Shown here: positions 26,292 through 36,321 of the stretch, piece after piece
How the letters are laid out: every line of letters starts with the position of its first letter
Numbering within the stretch: the first letter of the stretch is position 1
Source of the DNA: Limnospira platensis
Lineage (GTDB): Bacteria > Cyanobacteriota > Cyanobacteriia > Cyanobacteriales > Microcoleaceae
Direction: 5' to 3' (one strand)
Length of the DNA stretch: 57,612 nt
Assembly: GCF_046480435.1 (NCBI RefSeq)
Contig: NZ_PKGC01000011.1
Position numbers and translations under genes: made by a program
Notes under the pieces: model-generated
Told to the model about the DNA's origin: nothing
The model's database searches: none
What the model saw: only the letters and a program-made list of their open reading frames with translations

Positions 26292-27743
26292 ATGAACAAT
26301 ATTAATTGTGATTCTCATTCGATACCAGTCACTATTTTAGTGGTTGATGATGTTCCCGATAATCTGCGCCTACTGCAAAATATACTCCGAAAACAGGGCT
26401 ATGATGTTCGACTGGCTACCAGTGGCAAATTGGCGCTACGAAGCCTAACTAGGTTTCGACCTGATCTGATTTTACTTGATATTATGATGCCAGAAATGGA
26501 CGGTTATCAGGTGTGTGAGTATATCAAAAAGAACCCGGAAACTCAGGATATACCTGTGATTTTTTTGACGGCTTTAAATCAGGGAATTGATAAGCTCAAA
26601 GCCTTTCAGGTAGGCGGCGCAGATTATCTGACTAAACCGTTTCAGATTGAAGAAGCACTAGCCCGCATTCAAAATCAATTGACTCTTCGCTCTCTTCAGA
26701 AACAATTAGAAGCCAAAAATCAGGCTCTAATTGAGCAAAATCAACAACTGAAAGAATCCGAAAGAGAAACTCGCCTATTACTGAGCGCTACTTGGGCAAT
26801 TGGGCGATCGACTACTCTTAAAGAGGCGATCGCTGCAGTTATTGATACTGTCTGCGATAACACTTTATGGGAGTATGGAGAAGCCTGGATGCCTAACCCT
26901 AAAAATAATACTTTAGAGTATGTGCCGATTTTGGGAGAAATCAAACCAGAATTTAGCCACTTTCAACAAGTCTCTAGTCAGCGTGTATTTACTATGGGAC
27001 AAGGTTTGCCTGGTCAAATATGGCTCTCTAAACAACCGGAATGGCTCCCGGAAATATCGGTTTGTTCTCATCATGTTTATGACCGGGCAAATTTAGCCCT
27101 AGAAGCCGGTTTAAAATCAATGTTTGGCATACCGATTTTAGTATCTAATGAAGTCTTGGCGGTTTTAATATTTTATACCACGAAAACTACCCATTGTCAA
27201 ATCCGCATCTTAGAACTAATGCAAGCTGTGGCTACTCAACTCAGTTTTCCTCTGCAACAGGCTGGTCTTTATCAACAACTTAAACAAGCTAATCATAAAC
27301 TTGACCGTTTGGCGCGCCTAGATGGATTAACTCAGGTAGCAAACCGTCGCCATTTTAATGAATTTTTGTGGTTAGAGTGGCGGCGTATGCAGCGGGAAAA
27401 GTTGCCTCTATCCTTGATTTTGTGTGATGTTGATTACTTTAAAAAGTATAACGATACTTACGGACATTTGGCGGGTGATAATTGTTTGATTAGAGTCGCT
27501 CAAGCTATCCAAGAATCAGCTATGCGTCCGGGGGATTTGGTGGCTCGTTATGGAGGTGAAGAATTTGCCATTATTTTATCAAATACTAACTGCGAAGGTG
27601 CTATACAAGTGGCGATGCGGATTCAGGTGGCAATGCAAAAAACAAATATTCCTCATAGTGCTTCTCTGGTGAGCGATCGCATTACTGTTAGCCAGGGTAT
27701 TGCCAGCCTAATTCCATCTATTAATACCTCCCCGAACTGTTAA
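26292..27743 (+). CDS. Response regulator with receiver, GAF and GGDEF (diguanylate cyclase), frameshifted near the end
   Basis: From ATG 26292, eight bases after the kinase stop (a TTG at 26280 is an alternative). The receiver keeps Asp19-Asp20 and the acceptor Asp63 in LLDIMMPEMDGYQ. A coiled segment (KQLEAKNQALIEQNQQLKE) and a GAF-like domain (~160-330) follow, then GGDEF. The active site is GGEEF (421-425) and an I-site RPGD lies five residues before it, so c-di-GMP synthesis with product inhibition is predicted. The frame stops at TAA 27741-27743 after INTSPNC, but the missing C-terminus continues in another frame to 27823, so one C has been lost. It is the likely partner of the hybrid kinase upstream. 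Confidence 0.88.
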   Translation: MNNINCDSHSIPVTILVVDDVPDNLRLLQNILRKQGYDVRLATSGKLALRSLTRFRPDLILLDIMMPEMDGYQVCEYIKKNPETQDIPVIFLTALNQGIDKLKAFQVGGADYLTKPFQIEEALARIQNQLTLRSLQKQLEAKNQALIEQNQQLKESERETRLLLSATWAIGRSTTLKEAIAAVIDTVCDNTLWEYGEAWMPNPKNNTLEYVPILGEIKPEFSHFQQVSSQRVFTMGQGLPGQIWLSKQPEWLPEISVCSHHVYDRANLALEAGLKSMFGIPILVSNEVLAVLIFYTTKTTHCQIRILELMQAVATQLSFPLQQAGLYQQLKQANHKLDRLARLDGLTQVANRRHFNEFLWLEWRRMQREKLPLSLILCDVDYFKKYNDTYGHLAGDNCLIRVAQAIQESAMRPGDLVARYGGEEFAIILSNTNCEGAIQVAMRIQVAMQKTNIPHSASLVSDRITVSQGIASLIPSINTSPNC

Positions 27744-27823
27744 AATCCGCAGAGTCTGCCCTATATCAAGCTCAAGAAAAAAGCCGCAATACTTATATGG
27801 TATGGAAAATGGAACGGGGCTAA
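27744..27823 (+). pseudogene. Severed C-terminal tail of the GGDEF gene
   Basis: Reading from CCC 27731, the frame PELLKSAESALYQAQEKSRN goes on to VWKMERG and TAA 27821-27823. This is the conserved last helix of GGDEF domains (ADxALYxAK). The run CCCC at 27730-27733 has presumably lost one C. Either the gene is damaged or this is a sequencing error in a homopolymer. Confidence 0.85.
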
Positions 27824-27911
27824 TTCTTAATTATTCATTAACTTTTTGATAACCACTTGCTAGTTATAGTATGATCATCTAGTATAGTCATCAATTCGGG
27901 ATAAATTAACC

Positions 27912-29453
27912 ATGGCTCAAGTTGCTAATTGGGACTGGAAAAAGCTACAAAATGGGTCGGATATTCGGGGAGTCGCCATAGCAGGTGTAGCCAATGAACC
28001 AGTTAACCTAACTCCTGAAATTGCCACTATCTTAGGTAAAGCCTTCGCGAGTTGGGTCAGCCAAAAACTGGGTAAAAATACCGCAGAATTAACTATGGCG
28101 GTAGGTAGAGATAGTCGTCTATCTGGACCTGTGCTAAGTCAAGCAGTTATGGAGGGAATTATATCCACTGGGGCTCAGGTTTATGATTTGGCGATCGCCT
28201 CAACTCCCGCCATGTTTATGAGTACCGTTACCCCCGGCTGGGAATGTGATGGCGCAATTATGTTAACCGCCAGCCACCTCCCCTTTAACCGTAATGGCTT
28301 AAAGTTTTTTACCCCCCAAGGCGGCCTAGGAAAGTCGGATATTTCCGAGATTTTGGAGTTAGCGAAACTCAACGATTTTGCCAACTCTCCCACCCCTGGT
28401 TCTATTATACAACATGATTTTATTTCTGTCTATGCCGAAGGATTAGTTAATAAAATTCGCCAAGGTGTCAATCATCCCACCAACTTTGAACAGCCTTTAA
28501 CTGGATTAAAAATAATCGTTGATGCTGGCAATGGTGCGGGGGGATTTTATGCCGAAAAAGTCTTAAAACCCCTAGGCGCTGATACCACAGGCAGCCAATT
28601 TTTAGACCCTGATGGCACATTTCCTAATCATGTTCCTAACCCAGAAAATCAAGCCGCTATGGAGTCAATTTGTCAAGCCGTTATTGACAATAAAGCCGAT
28701 TTTGGGATTATTTTTGATACCGATGTAGATCGGGGTGCAGCCGTTGATAATTTGGGGAAAGAACTTAACCGAAATCGCCTAATTGCTCTAATTTCAGCGA
28801 TAGTTTTACGAGAAAATCCCGGTTCTGCGATCGTCACTGATTCCATTACTTCCGATGGCTTAACTCATTTTATCGAGCAGGAATTAAAAGGGGTTCATCA
28901 TCGCTTTAAGCGCGGTTACAAAAATGTAATTAATGAAGCCATACGACTTAATGAAACCGGACAGGAATCTTGGCTGGCTATTGAAACTTCCGGTCATGGT
29001 GCTATGAAAGAGAACTACTTTTTAGATGATGGTGCATATTTAGTTAGCAAGCTATTAATTGAACTAGCTAAAACCCACCTACAAGGTAAATCTCTCACCG
29101 ATTTAATTGCCAATTTACAGGAACCCGCCGAGAGTCAAGAAGTGCGGATAACCATTCAAAATGATGATTTTAAATCATTAGGTAATAACGTGATTGAAAA
29201 ACTGAATCAGTTTGTCTCTCAACAAACCGACTGGGAAATTGTCCCCAAAAACTACGAGGGGGTTCGGGTTTCCTGTGGGTCGCCCGACGAGGATGGCTGG
29301 TTTTTATTGCGCCTATCCCTTCATGATCCGGTTTTACCGTTAAATATTGAATCAAATGTGGTCGGTGGCGTGGCGAAAATTGCTAACCGTTTATTAGGGT
29401 TTTTCCAAGGTATCGACTACCTAGATATCTCGACATTTTCGGGGATTAAATAA
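27912..29453 (+). CDS. Phosphomannomutase/phosphoglucomutase (alpha-D-phosphohexomutase family)
   Basis: 513 residues. The phosphoserine loop is TASHLPFNRNGLKFF, where the Ser of TASH carries the phosphate that is passed to the sugar. Metal binding is DTDVDRGAAVD, the sugar-specificity loop is AIETSGHGAMKENYFLDDG, and the C-terminal phosphate-binding region is YEGVRVSCGSPDEDGWFLLR. The enzyme interconverts hexose-1-phosphate and hexose-6-phosphate; whether mannose or glucose is preferred cannot be fixed, though the GHGAM loop differs from the usual GEMSGH. It links with glgP chemistry, which makes glucose-1-phosphate. Transcribed alone as far as can be seen. Confidence 0.9.
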   Translation: MAQVANWDWKKLQNGSDIRGVAIAGVANEPVNLTPEIATILGKAFASWVSQKLGKNTAELTMAVGRDSRLSGPVLSQAVMEGIISTGAQVYDLAIASTPAMFMSTVTPGWECDGAIMLTASHLPFNRNGLKFFTPQGGLGKSDISEILELAKLNDFANSPTPGSIIQHDFISVYAEGLVNKIRQGVNHPTNFEQPLTGLKIIVDAGNGAGGFYAEKVLKPLGADTTGSQFLDPDGTFPNHVPNPENQAAMESICQAVIDNKADFGIIFDTDVDRGAAVDNLGKELNRNRLIALISAIVLRENPGSAIVTDSITSDGLTHFIEQELKGVHHRFKRGYKNVINEAIRLNETGQESWLAIETSGHGAMKENYFLDDGAYLVSKLLIELAKTHLQGKSLTDLIANLQEPAESQEVRITIQNDDFKSLGNNVIEKLNQFVSQQTDWEIVPKNYEGVRVSCGSPDEDGWFLLRLSLHDPVLPLNIESNVVGGVAKIANRLLGFFQGIDYLDISTFSGIK

Positions 29454-29598
29454 CTCTGATTTCCTGCGTCAGACCTATAGTGGCTGGCGCATTCCCCCCA
29501 ACCCATAAATTAACCGGATCTAGTATAATCAAGCTATGGCATTAATTACAGCCTATCTGTGTATAGATCCATATCATCAACCTAAGGATGCTTAAATC

Positions 29599-30786
29599 AT
29601 GACTCCAGCTAAATCTGCAAATACTGCTGTTAATTATGATATAGAAAATGAAGTTTTAGAACGCTATAAAGCCGGGGCGAAAGATGTTCAGCCTTCCCTG
29701 TGTTGTCCGACATCATATAATGGTAATTATCTGGAGATTTTACCATCAGAAATTATTGAGAAAGACTATGGCTGTGGCGACCCCACCCAATATATTAATT
29801 CTGGGGAATTGGTGGTAGATTTGGGGTCTGGGGCTGGCAAAAATTGCTATATTATCGCCCAAAAAGTCGGCAAAGATGGGCGAGTAATTGGGGTTGATTT
29901 TAATGATGATATGCTGGCGCTTTCCCGTAAGTATCAAGATGAAATTGCCGATAAGTTGGGCTATAAAAATACTGAGTTTGTGAAGGGAAAAATCCAGGAT
30001 TTGGGGCTAAATTTGGCTATGGTGCAAACCTGGTTAAATGATAATCCTATTACCTCCATAGAAGATGTATCCCGGTTTGAGGCTATGTGCGATCGCCTCC
30101 GCCAAGAACAGCCCTTAATCCCTGATGTAACTGTGGATGTAGTCGTGTCTAATTGCGTTCTGAACCTAGTTAAATCTCAGGATAAACTAAAACTATTTGC
30201 CGAGATTTACCGAGTCTTAAAAGTCGGAGGAAGGGCGGTTATTTCTGATATTGTTTGTGACGAACCCCCCACCCAAAAAATTATCAACGACCCCGAATTG
30301 TGGAGTGGTTGCATTGCTGGCGCTTTTCAAGAACACGAATTTTTACAAATGTTTGAAAATGCCGGATTTTATGGGGTCGAAATCTTAACCCGTCAGACTG
30401 AACCCTGGCAGGTAATTGATGGCATTGAATTTCGGTCTGTAACAGTTTGTGCCTACAAAGGCAAAGAAGGTCCTTGTTTAGAATGCCATCAAGCAGTCAT
30501 TTATAAGGGACCTTGGAAACAAGTAGTTGATGATGATGGTCATACCCTTTATCGAGGTCAACCTATGGCAGTTTGTGATCAAACCTTTAACATCTATACT
30601 AGGAGTCCCTACAGTGACGATATTATCCCAATTCCCCCCTATCAAAATATTGATCTAAAGGATGCTAAAGAGTTTGATTGTCGGCAAAATGCCATCCGCG
30701 ACCCTAAACTAACTAAAGGTGAGAATTACCACATCACCAACATTAATAATGACGGGTCTTGTTGTTCTCCCTCTAGTTGTTGCTAG
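29599..30786 (+). CDS. Cysteine-rich class I methyltransferase, ArsM-like
   Basis: 395 residues. SAM binding: VVDLGSGAGKNCYIIA and GVDFNDDMLALSR. The features that recall arsenite methyltransferase are a Cys pair in PSLCCPTSY (35-36), the motif VVSNCVLNLV, and LWSGCIAGAF. In ArsM three separate cysteines hold As(III), and the SNC(V/I)LNL motif is diagnostic for the family. The protein is longer than standard ArsM and has a C-terminal part with GPCLECHQAVIYKGPW and an ending GSCCSPSSCC that looks like a thiolate metal- or metalloid-binding tail. Arsenic methylation is the first guess; another soft-metal substrate is possible. No arsR or other ars gene is nearby. Confidence 0.75.
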   Translation: MTPAKSANTAVNYDIENEVLERYKAGAKDVQPSLCCPTSYNGNYLEILPSEIIEKDYGCGDPTQYINSGELVVDLGSGAGKNCYIIAQKVGKDGRVIGVDFNDDMLALSRKYQDEIADKLGYKNTEFVKGKIQDLGLNLAMVQTWLNDNPITSIEDVSRFEAMCDRLRQEQPLIPDVTVDVVVSNCVLNLVKSQDKLKLFAEIYRVLKVGGRAVISDIVCDEPPTQKIINDPELWSGCIAGAFQEHEFLQMFENAGFYGVEILTRQTEPWQVIDGIEFRSVTVCAYKGKEGPCLECHQAVIYKGPWKQVVDDDGHTLYRGQPMAVCDQTFNIYTRSPYSDDIIPIPPYQNIDLKDAKEFDCRQNAIRDPKLTKGENYHITNINNDGSCCSPSSCC

Positions 30787-30808
30787 GGTTCAATTCTCAG
30801 GTATTTAA

Positions 30809-33800
30809 CTACAGAAAATCCCAAACCACTATGCGATCGCGTCCTTGGTCTTTTGCCAGATATAAAGCATCATCAGCCAGTCTGAGTAAATCATCTAAAG
30901 TTTGGGCGTGTTGTGGGAAACAAGCTACCCCAAAAGAAGCGGTAATTTTGCCGAGATCTCGGCTTTGGTGTTGCAGTTTTAAACCGCGAATTCCCTCACA
31001 TAAAAACTGGGCGCGATCGCTCGCTATTTCTAGGGTAGTGTCTGGAAAAATTAACGTCATTTCTTCCCCCCCATAACGGCAAGCCGTATCAGAACTTCTG
31101 ATATTTGTTTGGATGAAATGAGCAATTTCTTGCAAAACTAAGTCCCCAGCTTCATGACCAAAAGTATCATTAAAGCGTTTAAAATGGTCAATATCTATCA
31201 TGATAATAGATAAGGGTTCATTCTTGCGGTTAGCCTTGGCTAAGGCTTGATTGAGGGTTTCTTGCAGATAGCGACGGTTAAAGAGTCCAGTCAAAGGATC
31301 TCGGATACTTTCTAGGCGTAATTGTTCCTGAAGTTTTAAGTTGAATAAAGCCAAAGATAACTGCTCAGTCACAGTGCGCCCTAGTTGTTCGGAAGACTCC
31401 ATATTAACGAAAGACGATTCAGTAATCATGTATAATAATCCCCAAATTTTGGTTTTGGCAATTAGGGGAATACATAAAGAATATTTAGGTAGCAGTTCAG
31501 AATTTATATGATTACAAAATAAACCCGGTTGCTGGTCACTGGCGACATGAATTTTTCCCCTTCGTAACGCCCAACAGTCTTTGAAAGGAAATTTTATCTC
31601 CTGATGTGGGAGTTCACCAAATGTAGAAACCACTTCTAAATCCGATTCCGGGCTATTAGGATCTATTACCAATACCGCCCCAGAAAAATCGGGAAAAAGC
31701 TGTTTGAGAAATTCCGCAATCGCTTCATATCCCTCCTCAACTGCATCGCAGGCTTGCAGAAATTCAATCATTTTGCTGACAATTTCCATTTCCCGATTTT
31801 TTTGCTTGAGATGCTGATAAGTAGTGTGTAATATTTCTTCGGTTTGTTTGCGATCGGTGAAATCTGTAGCAGTCCCTAAAATTTCTTGAACCCGTCCATC
31901 TGAATGGCGACTAAAAACGAGATCCCGACTCAGTAACCACCGCCATTCTCCATTGGCTTTTTGAACGCGATATTCTACGGTATATATTTGACCATCTTGT
32001 GCTTTGGACATATCTTGAAAGTGTTTTTCGATGATGGGTAAATCTTCAGGATGGATAATTTCATAGAGTAAAGTGCCTCCGGTTTCTTGGATTTTTTCGT
32101 AGGTGTATCCTAGGATATCTTGAATATTGCGGTTGATATAAACATTGCGCTTTTTGATGAGGTCGCATATGTACAAAATATTGGGTATATAATCAGTAAC
32201 TTTCTGAATAAATGTTTTACTGTTTTGGAGTTGTTCAAGCATGAGTTTTCGGGAGGTAATATCTTCAGCAATTCCGGCAAAACGATAGATTTTACCTGAT
32301 TTATCAGTAACTGGAAAAACCCGCGCTGCTACCCATCTAATTGTACTATCAGGGCGAATAATTCTGTATTCCTCATCAAAAACCAACTTATCCTGAAACT
32401 GGCGCTGATATGCTTCTATCACCCGCTGTATATCTTCTGGATGTACAGAATTAATCCAATGTTGAGGGTTTTCGTAGAGACTGGCGCAACTTTGCCCCCA
32501 AATTTTCTCGTAGGCAGGATTAATATACAGAATTGTTTGACCATCAAAAGATGTCATAAAAAACACTTCTCGCACTGTTTCAGCAATTTGACGGAATTTT
32601 TCCTCGCTTTCTTGGAGGGCAATTTCTGCCTCTTTTTTATCACTAATATCAATCATAATTCCCTGTAGGAATGTGGGGTTCCCTTGGTCATCGAGAACGA
32701 CTTTGCCGTTATCACGCACCCAGACCACATTTCCCGATCGCGAAAACATCCGATATTCAACACTAAAGGCTTGATTTTCTTGGATACCTTGACGGATTTC
32801 TACCAACACGCGATCGCGATCTTCTGGATGCACTAACTCCAGCCAATCCTTACTATTTTTTAACCACTCACTGGCTGAAATACCCAGCCAACGCTGAATT
32901 TGAGGACTAATATAAAGTATGCTAAATTTTTCATCTAAATTAGCCGTATAGGTGGCGGCTGGCATTTGTTCAATCAGACGGCGATATTTAGCCTCGGAAG
33001 CACTTAACGCCATCTCCGCTTGTCTTTTTTCGGTGATATCAATTACTGAGCCAAATAAGCGTAACGGTTGCTTTTCGGCATCAAATTCTACTCCTCCCAT
33101 GCCTTGAATATAACGCATTTCTCCACTGGGACGAAATAGACGATATTCTGTATAAAAAGGTTCTCCCGAAGTCAACGATCGCTCCGTATCTTCCGCGTGG
33201 CGATCGCGATCATCCGGGTGCATTTTGTCTCGTAATTCTCCTAAAGTCGGTTCCCCTTGGGTCGGCTCCATGCCATAAATCAGGAACACCTCTTCTGACC
33301 AGGTAATTTTACCCGAACTTACATTATATTCCCAAGTGCCAATACCCGCTATTTTTTGAGAGTTGAGCAAATCTTGAGTGATTTTATATAATTGATATTC
33401 GGTGTGCTTGGCTTGGGTAATATCCTCAGCAATGTAGCAAAACCTCAACTTGTCTAAGCCCGAATTGAGGATAGGCGAAATCGTAACCGATAAGTGATGT
33501 TTCCCATCATTTAGGGTGTGAATATACTCAAATTTAATCGGTTTCCCAAGCTGTTGACTTTCCCGATAATGTTGAGACCAAAACTCAATAATTGAGGCGG
33601 GTACACCCATTTCACTACACCGGGCATTTTTCAGACATTCAGGACTTACACCCCAAAATTCAGCCGTTGCATTATTACTAAAAATGTGGATAATATCCCC
33701 ATCTAGGAGTTCTACTACACCCATCATCATGCTGGTGCTATTATAGAAACTAGACAAGATAGCCTCTCGTTCCGCTGCCGCTATTTCTGCTTCTTTGCGA

Positions 33801-35635
33801 TCGCTAATATCAAAACCATAGCCCACCACTTCTCTGGGTTTTCCCGCCGCATCTAATACTAACCTTAGATGTTCTTGCATCCAGCGATCGCTACCATCCC
33901 CATGAAGAAAACGATATTCATAAAAAGATGTGCCCTTGATAAAAACATCACGAACTTTAGCCCAGGCAAAATCTCGGTCTTCGGGATGGATTCTCTCTTC
34001 CCAACACTCGACACTTTCTTGAAATTCTTCTGGGGTATATCCTAGGACATTTTTAACATTGCTACTAATGAATGTTATCCTCATAGTTTTCGGGTCACAA
34101 CTATAGATAATTGCCAAACTTGAATTAAGTAAATCATTCAATCTTTGTTGAGCAAATATTAGCTGTTGTTGAATCTGATTTACTTGATTTATTTCGAGTT
34201 CTAGTTGATGATTACTTGCGGCAATTTCAGCGGTTTTTGACTCGACTTTGATTTCCAGGGATGATGCTAATTGGCGATAGGCTTCCTTCTGGGATTCTAA
34301 CTCTATTTCTGCCCGTTTACGTTCGGTGATATCTTCTCCCGTACCGATTATATATTCCACTTGCCCATCATCATCACATAAAATTGTATTAGACCAGGCA
34401 ATTAAACGGCGATCGCCTGTTTTCGTCACCCAGTAATTTTCATGATAACTGGGAAAATTCCCCGCTTTTAAATCCTCAAACACCTTTTTGACCGCGTTCA
34501 CTTCTTCAGGAACTAATAAAATCTCCCAAAAGGGTCTATCTTGAACTTCTTGCCAAGAATATCCCGTAATTTTCACACAGGCTTGATTAAATTTGACGAT
34601 GTAACCTTGGGTATTTAAAACCACAATTAAAGCCGGAACCGTATCTAAGATAGCCTCGGTAAAATCTCGCTGTTTTTGCAGTTGTTGGTGAGTCTGATGG
34701 TGGTCATTCTGCATCTGTTTGAGCCGTTCACCTTGTAATTTATTAACCTGCTGTTGTAGGGCTTCAATGGTATTATAAAGTTCCAGGGGATTAAGAGTTT
34801 GCAGTAAACTGGTTTGAGTCAAAATACCCACTAATTGCTGTTGTTGATCACACACCACTAACCGACGGACTCCCCGTTGCTGCATTTGTTCATGGGCTAC
34901 CCATAAATTTTCTGTGGGGTGCAAACACCATAGGGGGCTACTCATAATGTCAGCCGCCATCACCTGATCAAAATTAAGATCCAGGGCTGAACACTTGACA
35001 ATATCTCTTTCTGTGACTATTCCTACAGGATGGCACAGGAAACTATCCCCGATTTTGGGTTCAGCAATGACCACACAACTAACCCGATATTCCGCCATCA
35101 ATTGAGCCAGATGTAAAATAGAAGCGTTAGGGGTAGCATGGAGCACGTCTCGCGTCATGGCTTCGGCGACTTGACGTAATTTGAACAAATCCCCTGGTTG
35201 CAAACACTCGCGCAGGGTTTGTGTCGAAATTAATCCCACCAGTTCACCCGTTTTCGACAAAACCGGAAGATGGCGAATCTGATGTTGACGCATCAGGGTA
35301 ATAGCAGTAAAAATGTCTTGATGGGGTTCTATTGATAGGGTGACTAGATCGCGGGTCATCACCGCCGCTAAGGTTAAATGGTCAAAGCTGCGATATTGGG
35401 TAGCCAGGCGGACGAGATCCCTTTCCGTAATTACACCCACCAGTTTTCCCTTTTTTACCGCCAAGACGCAACTTTTCCGGTGTGGCTGAGTTTCCCTGTC
35501 AGAGTCACTTTTTGACTGTGGGCTGATCATGGAGATGACCCCCATTAAGGGAGTTTCAGGAGAAGCCGTCAGTGGGTGTCGATCAATTGCCTTATATAAC
35601 GGCAAATTGGAGAACAGTAGATCTTGGCTAATCAT
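30809..35635 (-). CDS. Giant sensor: four CBS, seven PAS, GAF and GGDEF domains
   Basis: 1608 residues. Residues ~1-290 hold four CBS motifs (two Bateman modules; VGVITERDLVRLA, VGLISTQTLRECL, VGIVTERDIVKCS and VGILTQTSLLQTL), which bind adenine nucleotides. Seven PAS/PAC units follow, each ending in a (D)IT/S(D/E)RK-type motif, for example GTGEDITERKRAE, GYGFDISDRKEAE and GTATDFTDRKQTE. A GAF domain (~1290-1430) and a GGDEF domain (~1440-1600) end the protein. The cyclase site reads RYGGEEM instead of GGEEF, with an I-site RSSD five residues before. Met at the last position is unusual, so activity is likely but unproven. No transmembrane segment is seen. The gene converges with the ArsM-like gene. 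Confidence 0.9.
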   Translation of the reverse strand: MISQDLLFSNLPLYKAIDRHPLTASPETPLMGVISMISPQSKSDSDRETQPHRKSCVLAVKKGKLVGVITERDLVRLATQYRSFDHLTLAAVMTRDLVTLSIEPHQDIFTAITLMRQHQIRHLPVLSKTGELVGLISTQTLRECLQPGDLFKLRQVAEAMTRDVLHATPNASILHLAQLMAEYRVSCVVIAEPKIGDSFLCHPVGIVTERDIVKCSALDLNFDQVMAADIMSSPLWCLHPTENLWVAHEQMQQRGVRRLVVCDQQQQLVGILTQTSLLQTLNPLELYNTIEALQQQVNKLQGERLKQMQNDHHQTHQQLQKQRDFTEAILDTVPALIVVLNTQGYIVKFNQACVKITGYSWQEVQDRPFWEILLVPEEVNAVKKVFEDLKAGNFPSYHENYWVTKTGDRRLIAWSNTILCDDDGQVEYIIGTGEDITERKRAEIELESQKEAYRQLASSLEIKVESKTAEIAASNHQLELEINQVNQIQQQLIFAQQRLNDLLNSSLAIIYSCDPKTMRITFISSNVKNVLGYTPEEFQESVECWEERIHPEDRDFAWAKVRDVFIKGTSFYEYRFLHGDGSDRWMQEHLRLVLDAAGKPREVVGYGFDISDRKEAEIAAAEREAILSSFYNSTSMMMGVVELLDGDIIHIFSNNATAEFWGVSPECLKNARCSEMGVPASIIEFWSQHYRESQQLGKPIKFEYIHTLNDGKHHLSVTISPILNSGLDKLRFCYIAEDITQAKHTEYQLYKITQDLLNSQKIAGIGTWEYNVSSGKITWSEEVFLIYGMEPTQGEPTLGELRDKMHPDDRDRHAEDTERSLTSGEPFYTEYRLFRPSGEMRYIQGMGGVEFDAEKQPLRLFGSVIDITEKRQAEMALSASEAKYRRLIEQMPAATYTANLDEKFSILYISPQIQRWLGISASEWLKNSKDWLELVHPEDRDRVLVEIRQGIQENQAFSVEYRMFSRSGNVVWVRDNGKVVLDDQGNPTFLQGIMIDISDKKEAEIALQESEEKFRQIAETVREVFFMTSFDGQTILYINPAYEKIWGQSCASLYENPQHWINSVHPEDIQRVIEAYQRQFQDKLVFDEEYRIIRPDSTIRWVAARVFPVTDKSGKIYRFAGIAEDITSRKLMLEQLQNSKTFIQKVTDYIPNILYICDLIKKRNVYINRNIQDILGYTYEKIQETGGTLLYEIIHPEDLPIIEKHFQDMSKAQDGQIYTVEYRVQKANGEWRWLLSRDLVFSRHSDGRVQEILGTATDFTDRKQTEEILHTTYQHLKQKNREMEIVSKMIEFLQACDAVEEGYEAIAEFLKQLFPDFSGAVLVIDPNSPESDLEVVSTFGELPHQEIKFPFKDCWALRRGKIHVASDQQPGLFCNHINSELLPKYSLCIPLIAKTKIWGLLYMITESSFVNMESSEQLGRTVTEQLSLALFNLKLQEQLRLESIRDPLTGLFNRRYLQETLNQALAKANRKNEPLSIIMIDIDHFKRFNDTFGHEAGDLVLQEIAHFIQTNIRSSDTACRYGGEEMTLIFPDTTLEIASDRAQFLCEGIRGLKLQHQSRDLGKITASFGVACFPQHAQTLDDLLRLADDALYLAKDQGRDRIVVWDFL

Positions 35636-35835
35636 TAGCTTAGTTAGGAAATGGTGAATAGGGATTGATTCTGTGGCACTGGCATCAAATACATTATCCT
35701 ATGGGCGAATAGCCGGAAACAAAACTAAGAAAGCCGAGGGTGTGATAGCTATTCTAGGTAACACAACCAGACTATGTGAGTGGCTGTTGGCAATTAGAGG
35801 TAGGATTGTAGTTAGGTTATTTTGACAGTCTTTTT

Positions 35836-36234
35836 ATGAAATACTTTGTTTCTCGTCTGGTTGCCCTACTGATGGTCGTTACCGTTGCCCTGGTGGGCTG
35901 TGGTAACTCACCCGATGGCCTCACAGGAAATTATAGCCAGGATACCTTAGCAGTTGTGAATAGTTTGAGAACTGCGATCGCCTTACCCGAAGATGCCCCA
36001 GAAAAGCCCGCCGCCCAAGCGGAAGCCCGGACTCTGATCAATAGTTTCGCTTCCCGCTACCGTCGAGACCCAGCAGTTTCTAGTTCAAGTTCCTTTACTA
36101 CTATGCGGACGGCCTTAAATGCCCTAGCAGGTCATTACAGTTCCTACCCTAACCGTCCCGTTCCTGATAAACTCAAACAAAGACTAGAACAGGAGTTTAA
36201 ACAAGTAGAGGCGGCTGTCAAACGCGGCGCTTAA
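35836..36234 (+). CDS. psb27: Photosystem II assembly lipoprotein Psb27
   Basis: 132 residues. Lipoprotein signal peptide with lipobox LVGC (Cys22), so it is anchored on the lumen side of the thylakoid. The mature part has the Psb27 four-helix features: GLTGNYSQDTLAVVNSLRTA, then INSFASRYRRDPAV, then RTALNALAGHYSSYPNRPVP. Psb27 binds CP43 during assembly and repair of photosystem II and delays attachment of the oxygen-evolving cluster proteins. Length and motifs are typical. It is a clear sign of a phototrophic cyanobacterium. A terminator-like inverted repeat follows, so it is probably transcribed on its own. Confidence 0.95.
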   Translation: MKYFVSRLVALLMVVTVALVGCGNSPDGLTGNYSQDTLAVVNSLRTAIALPEDAPEKPAAQAEARTLINSFASRYRRDPAVSSSSSFTTMRTALNALAGHYSSYPNRPVPDKLKQRLEQEFKQVEAAVKRGA

Positions 36235-36264
36235 CTCCAGCCCACCTGATTTGTGAGTTAACCT

Positions 36265-36303
36265 AAGCAACTCAATCTGATCTGTAATGATTAAGAGTTG
36301 CTT
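36265..36303 (+). terminator. Inverted repeat after psb27
   Basis: AAGCAACTC (36265-36273) and GAGTTGCTT (36295-36303), nine pairs with a 21-base loop and TTTTA after the stem. The TTG at 36298 lies inside this stem, an argument against using it as a start for the next gene. Confidence 0.6.
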
Positions 36304-36321
36304 TTATTTGGTATATGTGCT

